The notes under the pieces: model-generated | Databases searched by the model: none | What the model saw: the letters and a program-made list of their open reading frames with translations, nothing else | Told to the model about the DNA's origin: nothing | Shown: in pieces, positions 1-8,505 of the stretch | How positions within the stretch are numbered: the stretch's first letter is position 1 | How the letters are laid out: each line of letters starts with the position of its first letter | Position numbers and translations under genes: made by a program | Assembly: GCF_963678225.1 (NCBI RefSeq) | Contig: NZ_OY782763.1 | Location: 124,001-188,000, forward strand | Length of the DNA: 64,000 nucleotides | Source: an uncultured Cohaesibacter sp. | GTDB taxonomy: Bacteria > Pseudomonadota > Alphaproteobacteria > Rhizobiales > Cohaesibacteraceae | Direction of reading: 5' to 3'

Positions 1-510
1 ATCAACAGCTGGTTCGACCCGGGCAAAGAAGCTGATGCGGCCAAAGCCCTCATCGACCAGGGTGCCGACATTCTGGTTCAGCACACCGATTCCGCAGCAC
101 CATTGCAGGTGGCAGCTGAGCGTGGTGTCGTCGGCTTCGGTCAGGCTTCCGACATGATCAAATTTGCTCCGAAAAACCAGTTGACCGCGATCGTCGACCA
201 TTGGGATGAATATTACATCTCCCGCGTTCAGGCTGTCATGGATGGCACCTGGAAGTCTGAAGACACCTGGGGCGGCTTTGACATGGAAATGGTTCACATG
301 GCCGACTTCACTAACATGCCGGAAGACGTTGCCAAAATGGCAGCTGAAACCGAAGCAAAGATCAAGTCTGGTGAAATGCATCCATTTGACGGACCGATCT
401 ACAAGCAGGACGGTACCCTCGCGGTCAAAGAAGGGGAAACCCTTGACGATGGTACGCTGCTCGGCATGAACTGGTACGTTCAGGGCATCGACGGCAAAGT
501 TCCGCAATAA
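1..510 (+). CDS. BMP-family ABC substrate-binding protein, C-terminal part (5' end outside window)
   Basis: The reading frame is open from base 1 to a TAA at 508-510, so about 169 C-terminal residues are visible and the start lies upstream of the window. The segment DILVQHTDSAAPLQVAAE followed by GFGQASDMIKFAPK is typical of the second lobe of PnrA/BMP-type periplasmic binding proteins, which carry nucleosides or related compounds to an ABC importer. The end of the protein (GMNWYVQGIDGKVP) also fits this family. The rest of the transporter must lie upstream, because downstream there is a terminator and no further gene on this strand until 2216. The substrate cannot be told from this part. Confidence 0.85.
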   Translation: MNSWFDPGKEADAAKALIDQGADILVQHTDSAAPLQVAAERGVVGFGQASDMIKFAPKNQLTAIVDHWDEYYISRVQAVMDGTWKSEDTWGGFDMEMVHMADFTNMPEDVAKMAAETEAKIKSGEMHPFDGPIYKQDGTLAVKEGETLDDGTLLGMNWYVQGIDGKVPQ

Positions 511-550
511 TAGACAGAGCTTGGCTTTTAGCTAGCCGTTACTGAAAAAG

Positions 551-587
551 ATCCCTCGTGACATAATGTCTCGGGGGATTATTTTAT
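551..587 (+). terminator. Rho-independent terminator after the BMP gene
   Basis: An imperfect hairpin with arms at 551-564 and 565-580 (ATCCCTCGTGACAT paired with ATGTCTCGGGGGAT) is followed by the T-rich stretch ATTATTTTATT. It lies about 40 bases after the BMP stop codon. Confidence 0.7.
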
Positions 588-884
588 TCAGACCACTCAA
601 TCGACCTACATTTCGTTCATTTTGCAGAAAAAATAGAATAAACACCCCAATCTATTCTCAGTTTTTCAAAAAGAAACACCTAACAGGATTAACAGAGAGA
701 ATATCTCTTTCAAATCATAGTCAAACCACGCCCATTACGCGAAACTGACATCAAAGAAATCAACAATTCCTTTATCCTAAAGTATATAATTTCAAGGATC
801 TGCAATTGAACTGGTACATTTCTAGACTTGCATTTTGAGTTGAGTTGGAGCAAAATCCATAACGTTGATATTTTATCACCAGAA

Positions 885-984
885 GTTTCCAGGGCAGCAA
901 TCTAGGAGCCGTTTTATTTGGGGGACCCGTTCTAACGATTGCTGTCAATGAGGTCCAGCCAATAGGTCGGGCCTCATTTTTTTT
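885..984 (+). ncRNA. candidate small RNA with its own terminator
   Basis: This lies in a 530-base stretch (511-1042) with no credible protein gene. A 10-bp stem (arms 893-902 and 937-946, GGCAGCAATC with GATTGCTGTC) encloses a loop containing TTTGGGGGACCCG. It is followed directly by a second hairpin (948-960 with 965-977) and a run of eight T (977-984), a canonical intrinsic terminator. The preceding gene already has a terminator at 551-587, and the next gene (1043-1942) is on the other strand, so this terminator needs a separate plus-strand transcript. A stem, an exposed G-rich loop and a terminator is the usual build of a trans-acting small RNA. The 5' end is not determined. No known family was recognised. 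Confidence 0.4.
948..984 (+). terminator. Rho-independent terminator of the candidate small RNA
   Basis: Arms ATGAGGTCCAGCC (948-960) and GGTCGGGCCTCAT (965-977) form a 13-bp stem with one mismatch and G-U pairs around an AATA loop. Eight consecutive T end at 984. No plus-strand protein gene ends nearby. Confidence 0.7.
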
Positions 985-1042
985 GAGCCTCTCTCATAAC
1001 GCTCTTCACTCTAAATCGGATCCGAGACAAGCCAGTCCCACT

Positions 1043-1942
1043 CTAGGCCGGATGGAACGAACTGCTGATGGCATTCCTCAGCCAAACATGAGCCGGAGAC
1101 TTGTCAAAAGATTCATGCCAGACGAGCGCGACCGGAACTTCCCTTAGAGTGACTGGTGGCACGGCCACCTTGAAACCATGCTCCTGAGCAAAGCGCATGG
1201 CAATGCTTGAGGGCAGCGTGGACACCACTGACGCTTGCTTCAACAGATGCGGCACAAGCGTGAGCCGAGACGTTGTGGCCGCCACTTTCAGCCGCTTGTA
1301 GGTTTTGCCCAAAGCCCGCCTCAGAGGGTCGGGCTCCCCTTTGCTTTCCTGCATGACCAGATGTGGCAAAGCCAACCACGCTTCCAAATCATCAGGGAGG
1401 TTCTGATCGAAAAATAGCGGATTGTAAAGGCAAAGGAATTGCTCATAAAACATGAGTTTCCGCTTATGGTGTACCCGTCCTTCCAGATAGGCTCCGATTG
1501 CGAAATGAATGGAGCCACTATCGAGCTCATCATAGACATCGATCGATCCGAGAGGATTAAAATGCAGTGTCATGTTAGGCGCTTCGCTTCGGACCAAAGC
1601 CAGCAATCCGGGTGCAAAATCTGCTTCAGCGATATCCGGCAAAGCAATCACAAAGCTTTCGCGACATTGGGCAAGGTCCAGTCCCTGATCCTTTACGGCA
1701 AGTGCTTCCAAGCTGGCAAATACCTCATCAAGGGGGGATACCAGACCGTGCGCAAACGGGGTCATAACCATGTGTGCGCCCTGACGAGTCAAAAGTTCAT
1801 CCCCGAAATGGCTGCGCAGTCGAGCTAAGTTATAACTCATGGCTGACTGGCTCACGCCTTGAGCCTTGGCAGCCATCGTCACATTGCATGTTTTGAGCAA
1901 AACCTGAAGGCTCCGCAGAAGATTGAGATCAAGTTTGTCCAT
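1043..1942 (-). CDS. LysR-type transcriptional regulator
   Basis: The protein has 299 residues when read from the ATG at 1942; a TTG one codon upstream is less likely. The N-terminal winged helix-turn-helix is clear (LNLLRSLQVLLKTCNVTMAA, then VSQSAMSYNLARLR and FGDELLTR), and the remainder matches the length of a LysR effector-binding domain. The gene is divergent from the aromatic-polyketide-hydrolase-like gene at 2216, so by the usual LysR arrangement it probably controls that gene and itself. The shared 273-base region contains dyads suitable for LysR binding. The effector is unknown; a phenolic compound would fit the neighbour, but that is inference. Confidence 0.9.
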   Translation of the reverse strand: MDKLDLNLLRSLQVLLKTCNVTMAAKAQGVSQSAMSYNLARLRSHFGDELLTRQGAHMVMTPFAHGLVSPLDEVFASLEALAVKDQGLDLAQCRESFVIALPDIAEADFAPGLLALVRSEAPNMTLHFNPLGSIDVYDELDSGSIHFAIGAYLEGRVHHKRKLMFYEQFLCLYNPLFFDQNLPDDLEAWLALPHLVMQESKGEPDPLRRALGKTYKRLKVAATTSRLTLVPHLLKQASVVSTLPSSIAMRFAQEHGFKVAVPPVTLREVPVALVWHESFDKSPAHVWLRNAISSSFHPA

Positions 1943-2215
1943 CAATTTGACTTATTGCGGCTATGAGTTTCACTGATTGGCCTTTCGCAGACGATACTCA
2001 TAAAATCGACGCCGTGCAAAGGGACTAAGTCAATAAACTCAGACTCTTATAGCAAATATAGGTTGAAAAGACAATTCATGCCCGCAATCCGATTAGAAAC
2101 GGATTTAAGGGTAATGTTCGGGGCTTCGAGATACGGGAGGACCGCGTGGACCTCGCAGAGTTAGACTTAACGTACAAGGCCGTTACAATGTGTCGTATGG
2201 GAGAGTGTTGTCTGG
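1943..2215. promoter_or_regulatory. divergent control region between LysR gene and hydrolase gene
   Basis: Two dyads are visible. TATA-N5-TATA lies at 2048-2060 and fits the loose LysR T-N11-A pattern. Arms TATGAGT (1962-1968) and ACTCATA (1996-2002) form a wider inverted repeat. No strong -35/-10 pair could be assigned. Assignment to LysR rests on position only. Confidence 0.35.
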
Positions 2216-3106
2216 ATGCTTGAACCAACGCCATTTCCCGTCACGTATCCCGATCGGTATTTCGCGCAATCAGCGCAAAAGGCTTCCAGACCACCTCTGA
2301 CCGAGGAAGAACGTGCGGGCCCCTTGGCCAAATATTTCATGGAGGCCATTCCTGAACCCGATCCGACGCATTTCGCGCTGATGGACAAGCCCTGCGATCC
2401 TCAAAAGGCGATTTTACCAGACCAGATCAATGATCTTCTCGATCCGGGATATCTGGAAACGGAAACAGGCTGGTGTATACTGCCCAACGGTGCCGGTTTC
2501 ATTGCCAACAAAATGCTCTATCCGGATGTCACGACGGACATGATCGATTGGTGGTTTGTCTGGCATCCGCTTGAGGGTCTGCGCTACCGCATCTGGTATC
2601 CCGATTGCCACGCAGGCACTCAAGTCTCTCCAGAAGATAGAGAGCAACTGCTGGATGAGAGCATTCCGCTTTCAAAGCGGAATTGGGGCAGGGTGCATTA
2701 TGTGACGGAAGACACCGGCTGTGGTATGGAGAATATAGCCATTCACTTCCTTTCGCCTCAAGATTTCGGGTTCGACATGGAGCGCTTCAGGGAGCCCAAT
2801 ATAGCCACCTTTGCAGGTGGTTTCGGGTTGTCCAGACCGGTTGGAGCAGCTAAGGACGCGATACCGGCACCTGCCATCATGTGCCATACCTTCCGACAGA
2901 CAGATCTGGGCCTTGAACATCGCACGCGTTTCTGGATGGGGTATGTAATCAGAGGCGGAAAACCCCACCTCATGCTCCCGCCGAACATTGCTGTACCTGC
3001 GCCAGCAGTTAAAGGTCTTGCACAGCATTGTGTAGGAGAATTCACCCGCCTTGGCGAGATGCTGCCACGCATTTACGAGGATCTGGGAAATGGACCATTG
3101 ATTTGA
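2216..3106 (+). CDS. DAPG/phloretin hydrolase family protein (PhlG-like)
   Basis: The 296-residue protein carries the block DMIDWWFVWHPLEGLRYR followed by IWYPDCH (about residues 103-129), characteristic of the PhlG/phloretin hydrolase family. A second conserved His lies in MCHTFRQTD (about residue 223). Family members are zinc enzymes that cleave a carbon-carbon bond between an acyl group and a phloroglucinol ring, and the conserved His and Glu residues would be the metal ligands. There is no signal peptide, so it is cytosolic. It stands alone, divergent from a LysR regulator, and is followed by a strong terminator at 3227-3263. The likely role is degradation or detoxification of an acylated phenolic, for example an algal or plant phloroglucinol; the exact substrate is inference. 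Confidence 0.75.
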   Translation: MLEPTPFPVTYPDRYFAQSAQKASRPPLTEEERAGPLAKYFMEAIPEPDPTHFALMDKPCDPQKAILPDQINDLLDPGYLETETGWCILPNGAGFIANKMLYPDVTTDMIDWWFVWHPLEGLRYRIWYPDCHAGTQVSPEDREQLLDESIPLSKRNWGRVHYVTEDTGCGMENIAIHFLSPQDFGFDMERFREPNIATFAGGFGLSRPVGAAKDAIPAPAIMCHTFRQTDLGLEHRTRFWMGYVIRGGKPHLMLPPNIAVPAPAVKGLAQHCVGEFTRLGEMLPRIYEDLGNGPLI

Positions 3107-3226
3107 GACACTTGCAATAGCGTATCGGGAATGCGTCAATCGCTACTTAATGTGGGGATTAAAGTGAGCCAAAGACGCAACCCGACTGAGAGGCAAGTCA
3201 CCCGTATGGCAAACCTCTCTATAAGG

Positions 3227-3263
3227 AAAGCCGGTCAGAGACATCTCTTGACCGGCTTTTTAT
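3227..3263 (+). terminator. strong Rho-independent terminator
   Basis: Arms AAAGCCGGTCA (3227-3237) and TGACCGGCTTT (3249-3259) form an 11-bp perfect stem followed by T-rich sequence. It lies between the convergent hydrolase gene and the ABC ATPase gene ending at 3285. It could act on both strands, but the T-run is better on the plus strand. Confidence 0.8.
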
Positions 3264-3284
3264 TTGCAAAGTTTCTCGTCAGCC

Positions 3285-4400
3285 CTAGATGCGGGTTTCC
3301 GTTTCCTTATCAAAGACATTGGTACGTTTCATATCAATCGCACAGTTAAACTTGTCTCCGATAGCAACATCGATGCGGTTGTTGATGCGCGCCAGCACCG
3401 AATTGATGCCCCATTTGATATGGCAGAGGGTATCAGCCCCCGTTGGCTCGACAACATCAACTTCGCCTTGAACCACTTCATGGCCCTCCTTTACAGGCTC
3501 CTCGGTGTAGCTGATATTCTCAGGCCGGATACCGATAATGACCTCTTTGCCGATATAACCCGACAAATCGGAATCATAGCCCTTCAGCGAAAGGTCAAGC
3601 TTCTGTCCGTTAGGATTATTGGTCAGAGGCACATGAGCCACCACATCACCGTCCACGGTTTCAAGCCGCGCATTGAGGAAATTCATCGGTGGAGATCCGA
3701 CCAGACTCGCAATAAAGACATTGGTGGGCTTGTTGTAGATCTCCGCCGGTGTTGCATATTGCTGAACGATGCCGTCCTTGAGGATGGCAATCCGGTCCGC
3801 CAGCGTCATGGCTTCGATCTGGTCATGGGTCACATAAACGATCGTCGCGTTAAGTTCCTTGTGCAAACGTTTGATTTCCGTGCGCATTTCAAGGCGTAAC
3901 TTGGCGTCAAGGTTTGACAATGGCTCATCGAACAGGAAGATTTCCGGTCGACGCACCAGAGCGCGCCCCATGGCCACGCGCTGCCGTTGACCGCCCGATA
4001 GCTGCGCCGGTTTCCGGTCCAGCAAATGGTCGATCTGCAACATGGTAGCCACTTCCGACACCAGCTTGTTGCGCTCCTCTTTCGGGATACCGCGCATCTC
4101 CAGGCCGAAGGCGATATTTTTCTCCACGGTCATATTCGGATAGAGCGCATAGGACTGGAACACCATCGCGATGTCTCGGTCCTTGGGATGCACATCATTG
4201 ACGACCCGATCACCGATCCGGATTTCTCCTTCCGTGATATTTTCCAGACCGGCAATCATATTCAACAGAGTGGATTTACCACACCCCGAGGCGCCAAGGA
4301 GAACGAGAAATTCACCATCATTGAGATCGAGGGATACATTCTTGATGACCTCGACCGCCCCAAAGCGTTTGACCGCATTTTTTATTGATAGGGATGCCAT
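3285..4400 (-). CDS. carbohydrate ABC transporter ATP-binding protein (UgpC/MalK type)
   Basis: The 371-residue protein has Walker A GASGCGKST, the signature LSGGQRQRVAMGRALVR, Walker B IFLFDEPLSNLDAKLR and the switch His in VTHDQIEAMTLADR. A C-terminal TOBE/MalK-type regulatory domain follows (IGIRPENISY). It powers the sugar importer encoded just upstream on the same strand. The start at 4400 has GGAG eight bases upstream, and the gene begins 12 bases after the preceding permease stops. Operon order is binding protein, permease, permease, ATPase. Confidence 0.95.
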   Translation of the reverse strand: MASLSIKNAVKRFGAVEVIKNVSLDLNDGEFLVLLGASGCGKSTLLNMIAGLENITEGEIRIGDRVVNDVHPKDRDIAMVFQSYALYPNMTVEKNIAFGLEMRGIPKEERNKLVSEVATMLQIDHLLDRKPAQLSGGQRQRVAMGRALVRRPEIFLFDEPLSNLDAKLRLEMRTEIKRLHKELNATIVYVTHDQIEAMTLADRIAILKDGIVQQYATPAEIYNKPTNVFIASLVGSPPMNFLNARLETVDGDVVAHVPLTNNPNGQKLDLSLKGYDSDLSGYIGKEVIIGIRPENISYTEEPVKEGHEVVQGEVDVVEPTGADTLCHIKWGINSVLARINNRIDVAIGDKFNCAIDMKRTNVFDKETETRI

Positions 4401-4411
4401 ATTTCTTCTCC

Positions 4412-5299
4412 TTATCCTTTTACCGAGCCTGCGGTCAGGCCGCGGACAAAATATCGACCGGCAACGATATAAACCAGCAGCGTCGGCGCTGCGGTGATCA
4501 GGGCAGCAGCCATATCAACGTTATACTGCTTGACCCCTGTGGTCGTGTTTACAAGGTTGTTGAGCGCAACCATCAGCGGCTGCGACCCTCCGGTGGTGAA
4601 GCTGACACCGAAGAGGAAGTCATTCCAGATCTGGGTGAATTGCCAAATGACCGCCACCACGATGATTGGCGGGGAAATCGGCAACAGGATACGGAAGAAG
4701 ATCGTGAAAAATCCGGCACCATCAATGGTCGCAGCCCGAATGAGTTCATCAGGGATCGTGACATAGTAGTTCCTGAAAAACAGGGTGGTGAAGGCGAGAC
4801 CATAGACCGAATGCACCAGAATGAGGCCATAGACCGTGTTGGTCAGCCTCAGAATGCCAAGCGTTTGGGCCATGGGCAGGATAACCACCTGAAACGGTAC
4901 AAAGCAGCCAAACAGAATAAGCGCAAAGATAATGTTGCTCCCCTTGAAACGCCATTTGGTCAGCGTATACCCTGTCAGAGCGCCAAGGATTGTTGAAAAC
5001 AACACCGCTGGAATGGCCATCATCACCGAATTCATGAAATAGGGCTGCAAGCCGGTGCATTGAACACCGATACAGGCCTGATTCCATGCATGCTGCCATG
5101 CGGTGAAATTCAATTCATGAGGCAAGGCCAACAGCGAACCGCCTCGAATTTCTTCCAGATTTTTCAAAGATGTGCTGATAACCACATAGGCAGGCATAAG
5201 AAACCAGAAGCAAAACAGCAACAAAATGCTCCAGATCAGCAGCCGTCCGACCCACTGGAATGACGACGTTTGGGGCCTTACGATATCCAGGTTAGACAT
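4412..5299 (-). CDS. carbohydrate ABC transporter permease (MalG type)
   Basis: The 295-residue inner-membrane protein has six predicted membrane segments, beginning with LLIWSILLLFCFWFLMPAYV. It carries the EAA loop DELIRAATIDGAGFFTIFFR that docks on the ATPase. The length and the large periplasmic loop after the first segment place it in the MalG/GtsC group. It overlaps the preceding permease gene by eight bases, indicating translational coupling. Confidence 0.94.
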   Translation of the reverse strand: MSNLDIVRPQTSSFQWVGRLLIWSILLLFCFWFLMPAYVVISTSLKNLEEIRGGSLLALPHELNFTAWQHAWNQACIGVQCTGLQPYFMNSVMMAIPAVLFSTILGALTGYTLTKWRFKGSNIIFALILFGCFVPFQVVILPMAQTLGILRLTNTVYGLILVHSVYGLAFTTLFFRNYYVTIPDELIRAATIDGAGFFTIFFRILLPISPPIIVVAVIWQFTQIWNDFLFGVSFTTGGSQPLMVALNNLVNTTTGVKQYNVDMAAALITAAPTLLVYIVAGRYFVRGLTAGSVKG

Positions 5300-6188
5300 T
5301 TTTCGACCCCCTCAGTTCGGAATAGAGATAAGGCACCATGATCGCCATCACGGTCAGCAGCATTATGATTGCCGATGCAGCACCAACGCCGATCTCGTTG
5401 CGGCGGAAGGTCATCTCATACATGAAGTTGGCTGGCAGCGTAGAGGAGTATCCCGGGCCACCGTTGGTCAATGCAACGACGAGATCGAAACTCTTGATGG
5501 CGAGATGGGCCAGAATGACTACGGCGCTCATGAAGACCGGTCGCATGGAAGGCAGAATGATCCTGAGATAGATCTTGGCGGTCGATGCGCCATCCAGACT
5601 GGCCGCCTTGATGATATCCTGATCAACACTCCTCAGCGCAGAAAGGAACAGCGCCATGACAAAGCCGGAGGATTGCCAGACAGCCGCCATGACCAGGGCA
5701 TAGACCGCCATATTCTGATCGACGATCCAGCCAAATGAGAAGGATTCCCAGCCCCACGAACGCACCACAGTCTCAAGACCGAGTGAAGGATTCATGATCC
5801 ATTTCCAGGCTGTACCGGTGATCACAAATGAAATCGCCATGGGGTAGAGGTAAATCGTCCGGATCGCTCCCTCGATGCGAATGCGCTGGTCTAGTAAAAT
5901 GGCAAGCAAGACGCCGATTATGATGGATATGGCAATGAAGGCCACACCGAAGATTAGCAGGTTCGTGAAAGCGACATTCCAACGGTCCATCTGAAACAGA
6001 CGCTCATATTGGCGCAGACCGATCAGATCGTAGTTGGGCAGCATCTTCGACTTGGAAAATGAGATATAGGCCGTCCAGATGATGAATCCGTAGACAAACA
6101 GCAATATCGCCAAAAAGCCGGGAGCGATTACAAGCTTGGGGATCAGTCTCTCCAACCTGACCGCGATTTTTCCCGCAACACTAGCCAT
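5292..6188 (-). CDS. carbohydrate ABC transporter permease (MalF/GtsB type)
   Basis: The reading frame extends further upstream, but the ATG at 6188 (MASVAGKIAVRLERL) is chosen because GGAGAG lies just before it and the extra N-terminus is basic and non-conserved. The resulting 298-residue protein has six membrane segments, the first at LVIAPGFLAILLFVYGFIIW, and the EAA loop DIIKAASLDGASTAKIYLRI. It pairs with the next permease to form the channel. A hairpin at 6276-6297 separates it from the binding-protein gene. Confidence 0.93.
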   Translation of the reverse strand: MASVAGKIAVRLERLIPKLVIAPGFLAILLFVYGFIIWTAYISFSKSKMLPNYDLIGLRQYERLFQMDRWNVAFTNLLIFGVAFIAISIIIGVLLAILLDQRIRIEGAIRTIYLYPMAISFVITGTAWKWIMNPSLGLETVVRSWGWESFSFGWIVDQNMAVYALVMAAVWQSSGFVMALFLSALRSVDQDIIKAASLDGASTAKIYLRIILPSMRPVFMSAVVILAHLAIKSFDLVVALTNGGPGYSSTLPANFMYEMTFRRNEIGVGAASAIIMLLTVMAIMVPYLYSELRGSKNV

Positions 6189-6275
6189 TTGGGCTCTCCT
6201 TTCTGGGGTTTGGAGGCCAAGGCAAACTCTGCTTTCAAGCGATATGAAAGGAGCGGAAAGCCTCCCTGGATGAAA

Positions 6276-6297
6276 GGGCCGACCAAAAGGCCGGCCC
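6276..6297 (-). terminator. intercistronic hairpin after the binding-protein gene
   Basis: GGGCCGACC (6276-6284) and GGCCGGCCC (6289-6297) pair around AAAA with one mismatch. No long T-run follows. Such hairpins between a binding-protein gene and its permease genes commonly stabilise the upstream mRNA or attenuate read-through, giving more binding protein than permease. Confidence 0.6.
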
Positions 6298-6312
6298 AAA
6301 CCCCGCAAGCTT

Positions 6313-7563
6313 TTATTTGGCGAGCCTGATCGCATCGATCAGTTTCTGGGTTGCTTCCTCTGAGGACATGTCAGAGTTGAAGTGCGCCGTTACAACGTCA
6401 AGGAAAGCACCGCGAACGGCACCCGCCTGAGCTATTTCATGCGCAACAGAGCCAACCAGCGTGTCATTTTTGGCAGCTGAGGTCATGTCTTCCATGGATT
6501 TGATGGCGCAGGAATCGAATTTATCCATAGGCACATCCATGCGCGCAGGAATGGACCCTTTGTAAAGGTTGAACGTTTCCTGAAACTCCTTGCCAAGGAT
6601 CAATTCAGCCAACAGATCCTGACCTTCTTTCTTGTCTTCGCCGGAAACATTGAACATGGCGAAGCTGTCAGAGTTCAGAATATAGCCACCATTGGATGGG
6701 GTAGGGGCGCAGATATAGTCGACGCCAGGTTTCTTGCCCGCAGCGGCGAATTCGCCTTTGGCCCAATCGCCCATGATCTGCATGGCGGCTTCCCCGCGCA
6801 TAACCATAGCGGTGGCCAGGTTCCAGTCGCGCCCCGGATAGTCTGGATCTACATAGTCACGCATTTTCCGCATCTGATCAAAAACCTTGATCATGGTGTC
6901 GGAACCAAGAGCATCCTCATCTAGGTCAACCATGGCTTTCTTATAGAAATCGATGCCACCGATGCCCAGAACAACGGTTTCGAAGACAGTCGCGTCTTGC
7001 CATGGTTGCCCACCATAGGCCAGTGGCACAATGCCGGCTTCCTTCAGCTTGTCAGCTGTAGCGTTGAACTCATCCCACGTCTTTGGCACGTCAGCACCGA
7101 CTTTTGCCAGAACTTCGGGGTTAGCCCAGATCCAGTCTACGCGATGCACGTTGACCGGTACGGCAACATAGTGGCCATCATATTTGACGACATCCTTAAT
7201 AGCCTGAGGCAGGATATCATCCCAGCCTTGCGCGTTTGCCACTTCTGACAAATCGCCCAAAGCACCGGCTTCTGCCCATTCGGAAATATTCGGCCCTTTG
7301 ATTTGAACAGCAGCCGGCGGGTCCCCCGCCAGCACGCGAGAACGCAGCACTGCGGCCTGCGCATCACCGCCGCCACCAGCGACGGGCGCGTCGATCCATT
7401 TACCGCCGCGTTTTTCAAATGCTTGTTGAAGTTCTTTGATGGCTTTGGCTTCCCCGCCAGATGTCCAATAGTGTAGGACTTCGGCTACAGGTTCAGCCTG
7501 CGCTGCAAGTGGCGTAGCGGCCAACGCAATCGCTCCCATAAGAGCGAGCTTCAGAGATTTCAT
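6313..7563 (-). CDS. sugar ABC transporter periplasmic binding protein (GtsA-like)
   Basis: The 416-residue protein begins with a clear signal peptide (MKSLKLALMGAIALAATPLAAQA) and has a strong ribosome site, GGGAGG, before the ATG at 7563. The mature start EVLHYWTSGGEAKAIKEL and the block VHRVDWIWANPEVLAKVG resemble the glucose/mannose-binding proteins of GtsABCD-type transporters. It delivers sugar to the two permeases and ATPase encoded downstream. The divergent OmpR/EnvZ-type pair resembles the GltR/GtrS pair that controls glucose uptake in Pseudomonas, which supports glucose or a related hexose as substrate. That assignment is inference. Confidence 0.9.
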   Translation of the reverse strand: MKSLKLALMGAIALAATPLAAQAEPVAEVLHYWTSGGEAKAIKELQQAFEKRGGKWIDAPVAGGGGDAQAAVLRSRVLAGDPPAAVQIKGPNISEWAEAGALGDLSEVANAQGWDDILPQAIKDVVKYDGHYVAVPVNVHRVDWIWANPEVLAKVGADVPKTWDEFNATADKLKEAGIVPLAYGGQPWQDATVFETVVLGIGGIDFYKKAMVDLDEDALGSDTMIKVFDQMRKMRDYVDPDYPGRDWNLATAMVMRGEAAMQIMGDWAKGEFAAAGKKPGVDYICAPTPSNGGYILNSDSFAMFNVSGEDKKEGQDLLAELILGKEFQETFNLYKGSIPARMDVPMDKFDSCAIKSMEDMTSAAKNDTLVGSVAHEIAQAGAVRGAFLDVVTAHFNSDMSSEEATQKLIDAIRLAK

Positions 7564-7758
7564 TTTTTCCTCCCAAGATAAAATGAAACAAAATATGCCT
7601 TATGATTGTAGAATGGATTCTCTGGAACCAGCAGCCGGTTTTTGTAAGTTTTTGTATCAGAAACTGTGTTTGGTACCGATGTATGTTACAAATTGTAACA
7701 TTGCCACTCTTGTTGTCCAAAATGGATTAGTCAAGAGTATTAGGGGGGAGGAAACAGG
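7564..7758. promoter_or_regulatory. divergent control region of sugar transporter and two-component system
   Basis: Two perfect elements stand out. GTTTTTGTAA/GTTTTTGTAT at 7638-7657 is a pair of direct repeats with a 10-base period, the geometry OmpR-family regulators prefer. At 7683-7701 lies a 19-base palindrome with nine-base arms (ATGTTACAA, one central A, TTGTAACAT). The first is nearer the transporter gene and the second nearer the regulator gene, so each may serve one promoter. Confidence 0.55.
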
Positions 7759-8490
7759 ATGCAGCGTATCCATATCATTGAGGATGATCCTGAAATTTCA
7801 TCGCTTTTATCATCCTATCTGGATGAACGTCATTTTCAGTGCGTGGTCTCGGAATCCGCGGAGGTTGCCTACAGACGCGGCAATGTAATGTTTGATCTGT
7901 TGATCGTCGATCTCATGCTACCCGGCGAAAGCGGACTGGAATTCTGCAAGAAGGTTAGGGCCACGTCTTCTGTCCCCATTATCATCCTCTCGGCAGTAAA
8001 GGGAGACACCGAACGCATCATCGGACTGGAACTGGGGGCCGATGACTATATGGAGAAGCCCTTCAATCCACGCGAATTATTGGCGCGCATCAATGCGCTA
8101 TTGCGGCGAACGGGGCCGGGCGAACGCAAGACATCCGCTGGCAAGCTGTCCTTTGACGGCTGGGTCCTGGATCTGACGAACGAGCAGCTGCATGCGCCTA
8201 GGAATCTGCTTGTTCCTCTCAGCACGCGCGAATATGCCGTTCTCTCCATATTGGCACAGGCATCGCCCAATCCGGTATCCCGTGACGAGTTGGCCCAACT
8301 TCTGATCGGCCATGACATAGAGCCGGGAGACCGCCGTATTGATATTCTGGTGAGCCGCCTGCGCAAGAAGCTGACCGACGTGGATAGCAAGGCCCAGTAC
8401 ATCCGTACGGTACGCAATCAAGGCTACAAATTCTGTTGCGAGATTGAAAGCTCCAATGGAACGAGCTCAGCGCGATCGACCACTCTCTAG
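7759..8490 (+). CDS. OmpR-family response regulator
   Basis: The 243-residue protein has a complete receiver domain: acidic pair in IEDDPE, phosphoacceptor Asp51 in LLIVDLMLPGESG, and Lys in DDYMEKPFNPREL. A winged-helix OmpR/PhoB DNA-binding domain follows (LSTREYAVLSIL, then DRRIDILVSRLRKKL). It should be phosphorylated by the kinase encoded 15 bases downstream. It is divergent from a sugar ABC operon and probably controls it by binding the direct repeats at 7638-7657. Possible GltR counterpart, but no symbol is assigned. Confidence 0.94.
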   Translation: MQRIHIIEDDPEISSLLSSYLDERHFQCVVSESAEVAYRRGNVMFDLLIVDLMLPGESGLEFCKKVRATSSVPIIILSAVKGDTERIIGLELGADDYMEKPFNPRELLARINALLRRTGPGERKTSAGKLSFDGWVLDLTNEQLHAPRNLLVPLSTREYAVLSILAQASPNPVSRDELAQLLIGHDIEPGDRRIDILVSRLRKKLTDVDSKAQYIRTVRNQGYKFCCEIESSNGTSSARSTTL

Positions 8491-8505
8491 AAAGAGCTGA
8501 AGGCC

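Noticed and set aside
566-748. Short open frame of 60 residues after the BMP gene
   Set aside because: It starts inside the terminator hairpin, has no ribosome site and a non-protein-like composition.
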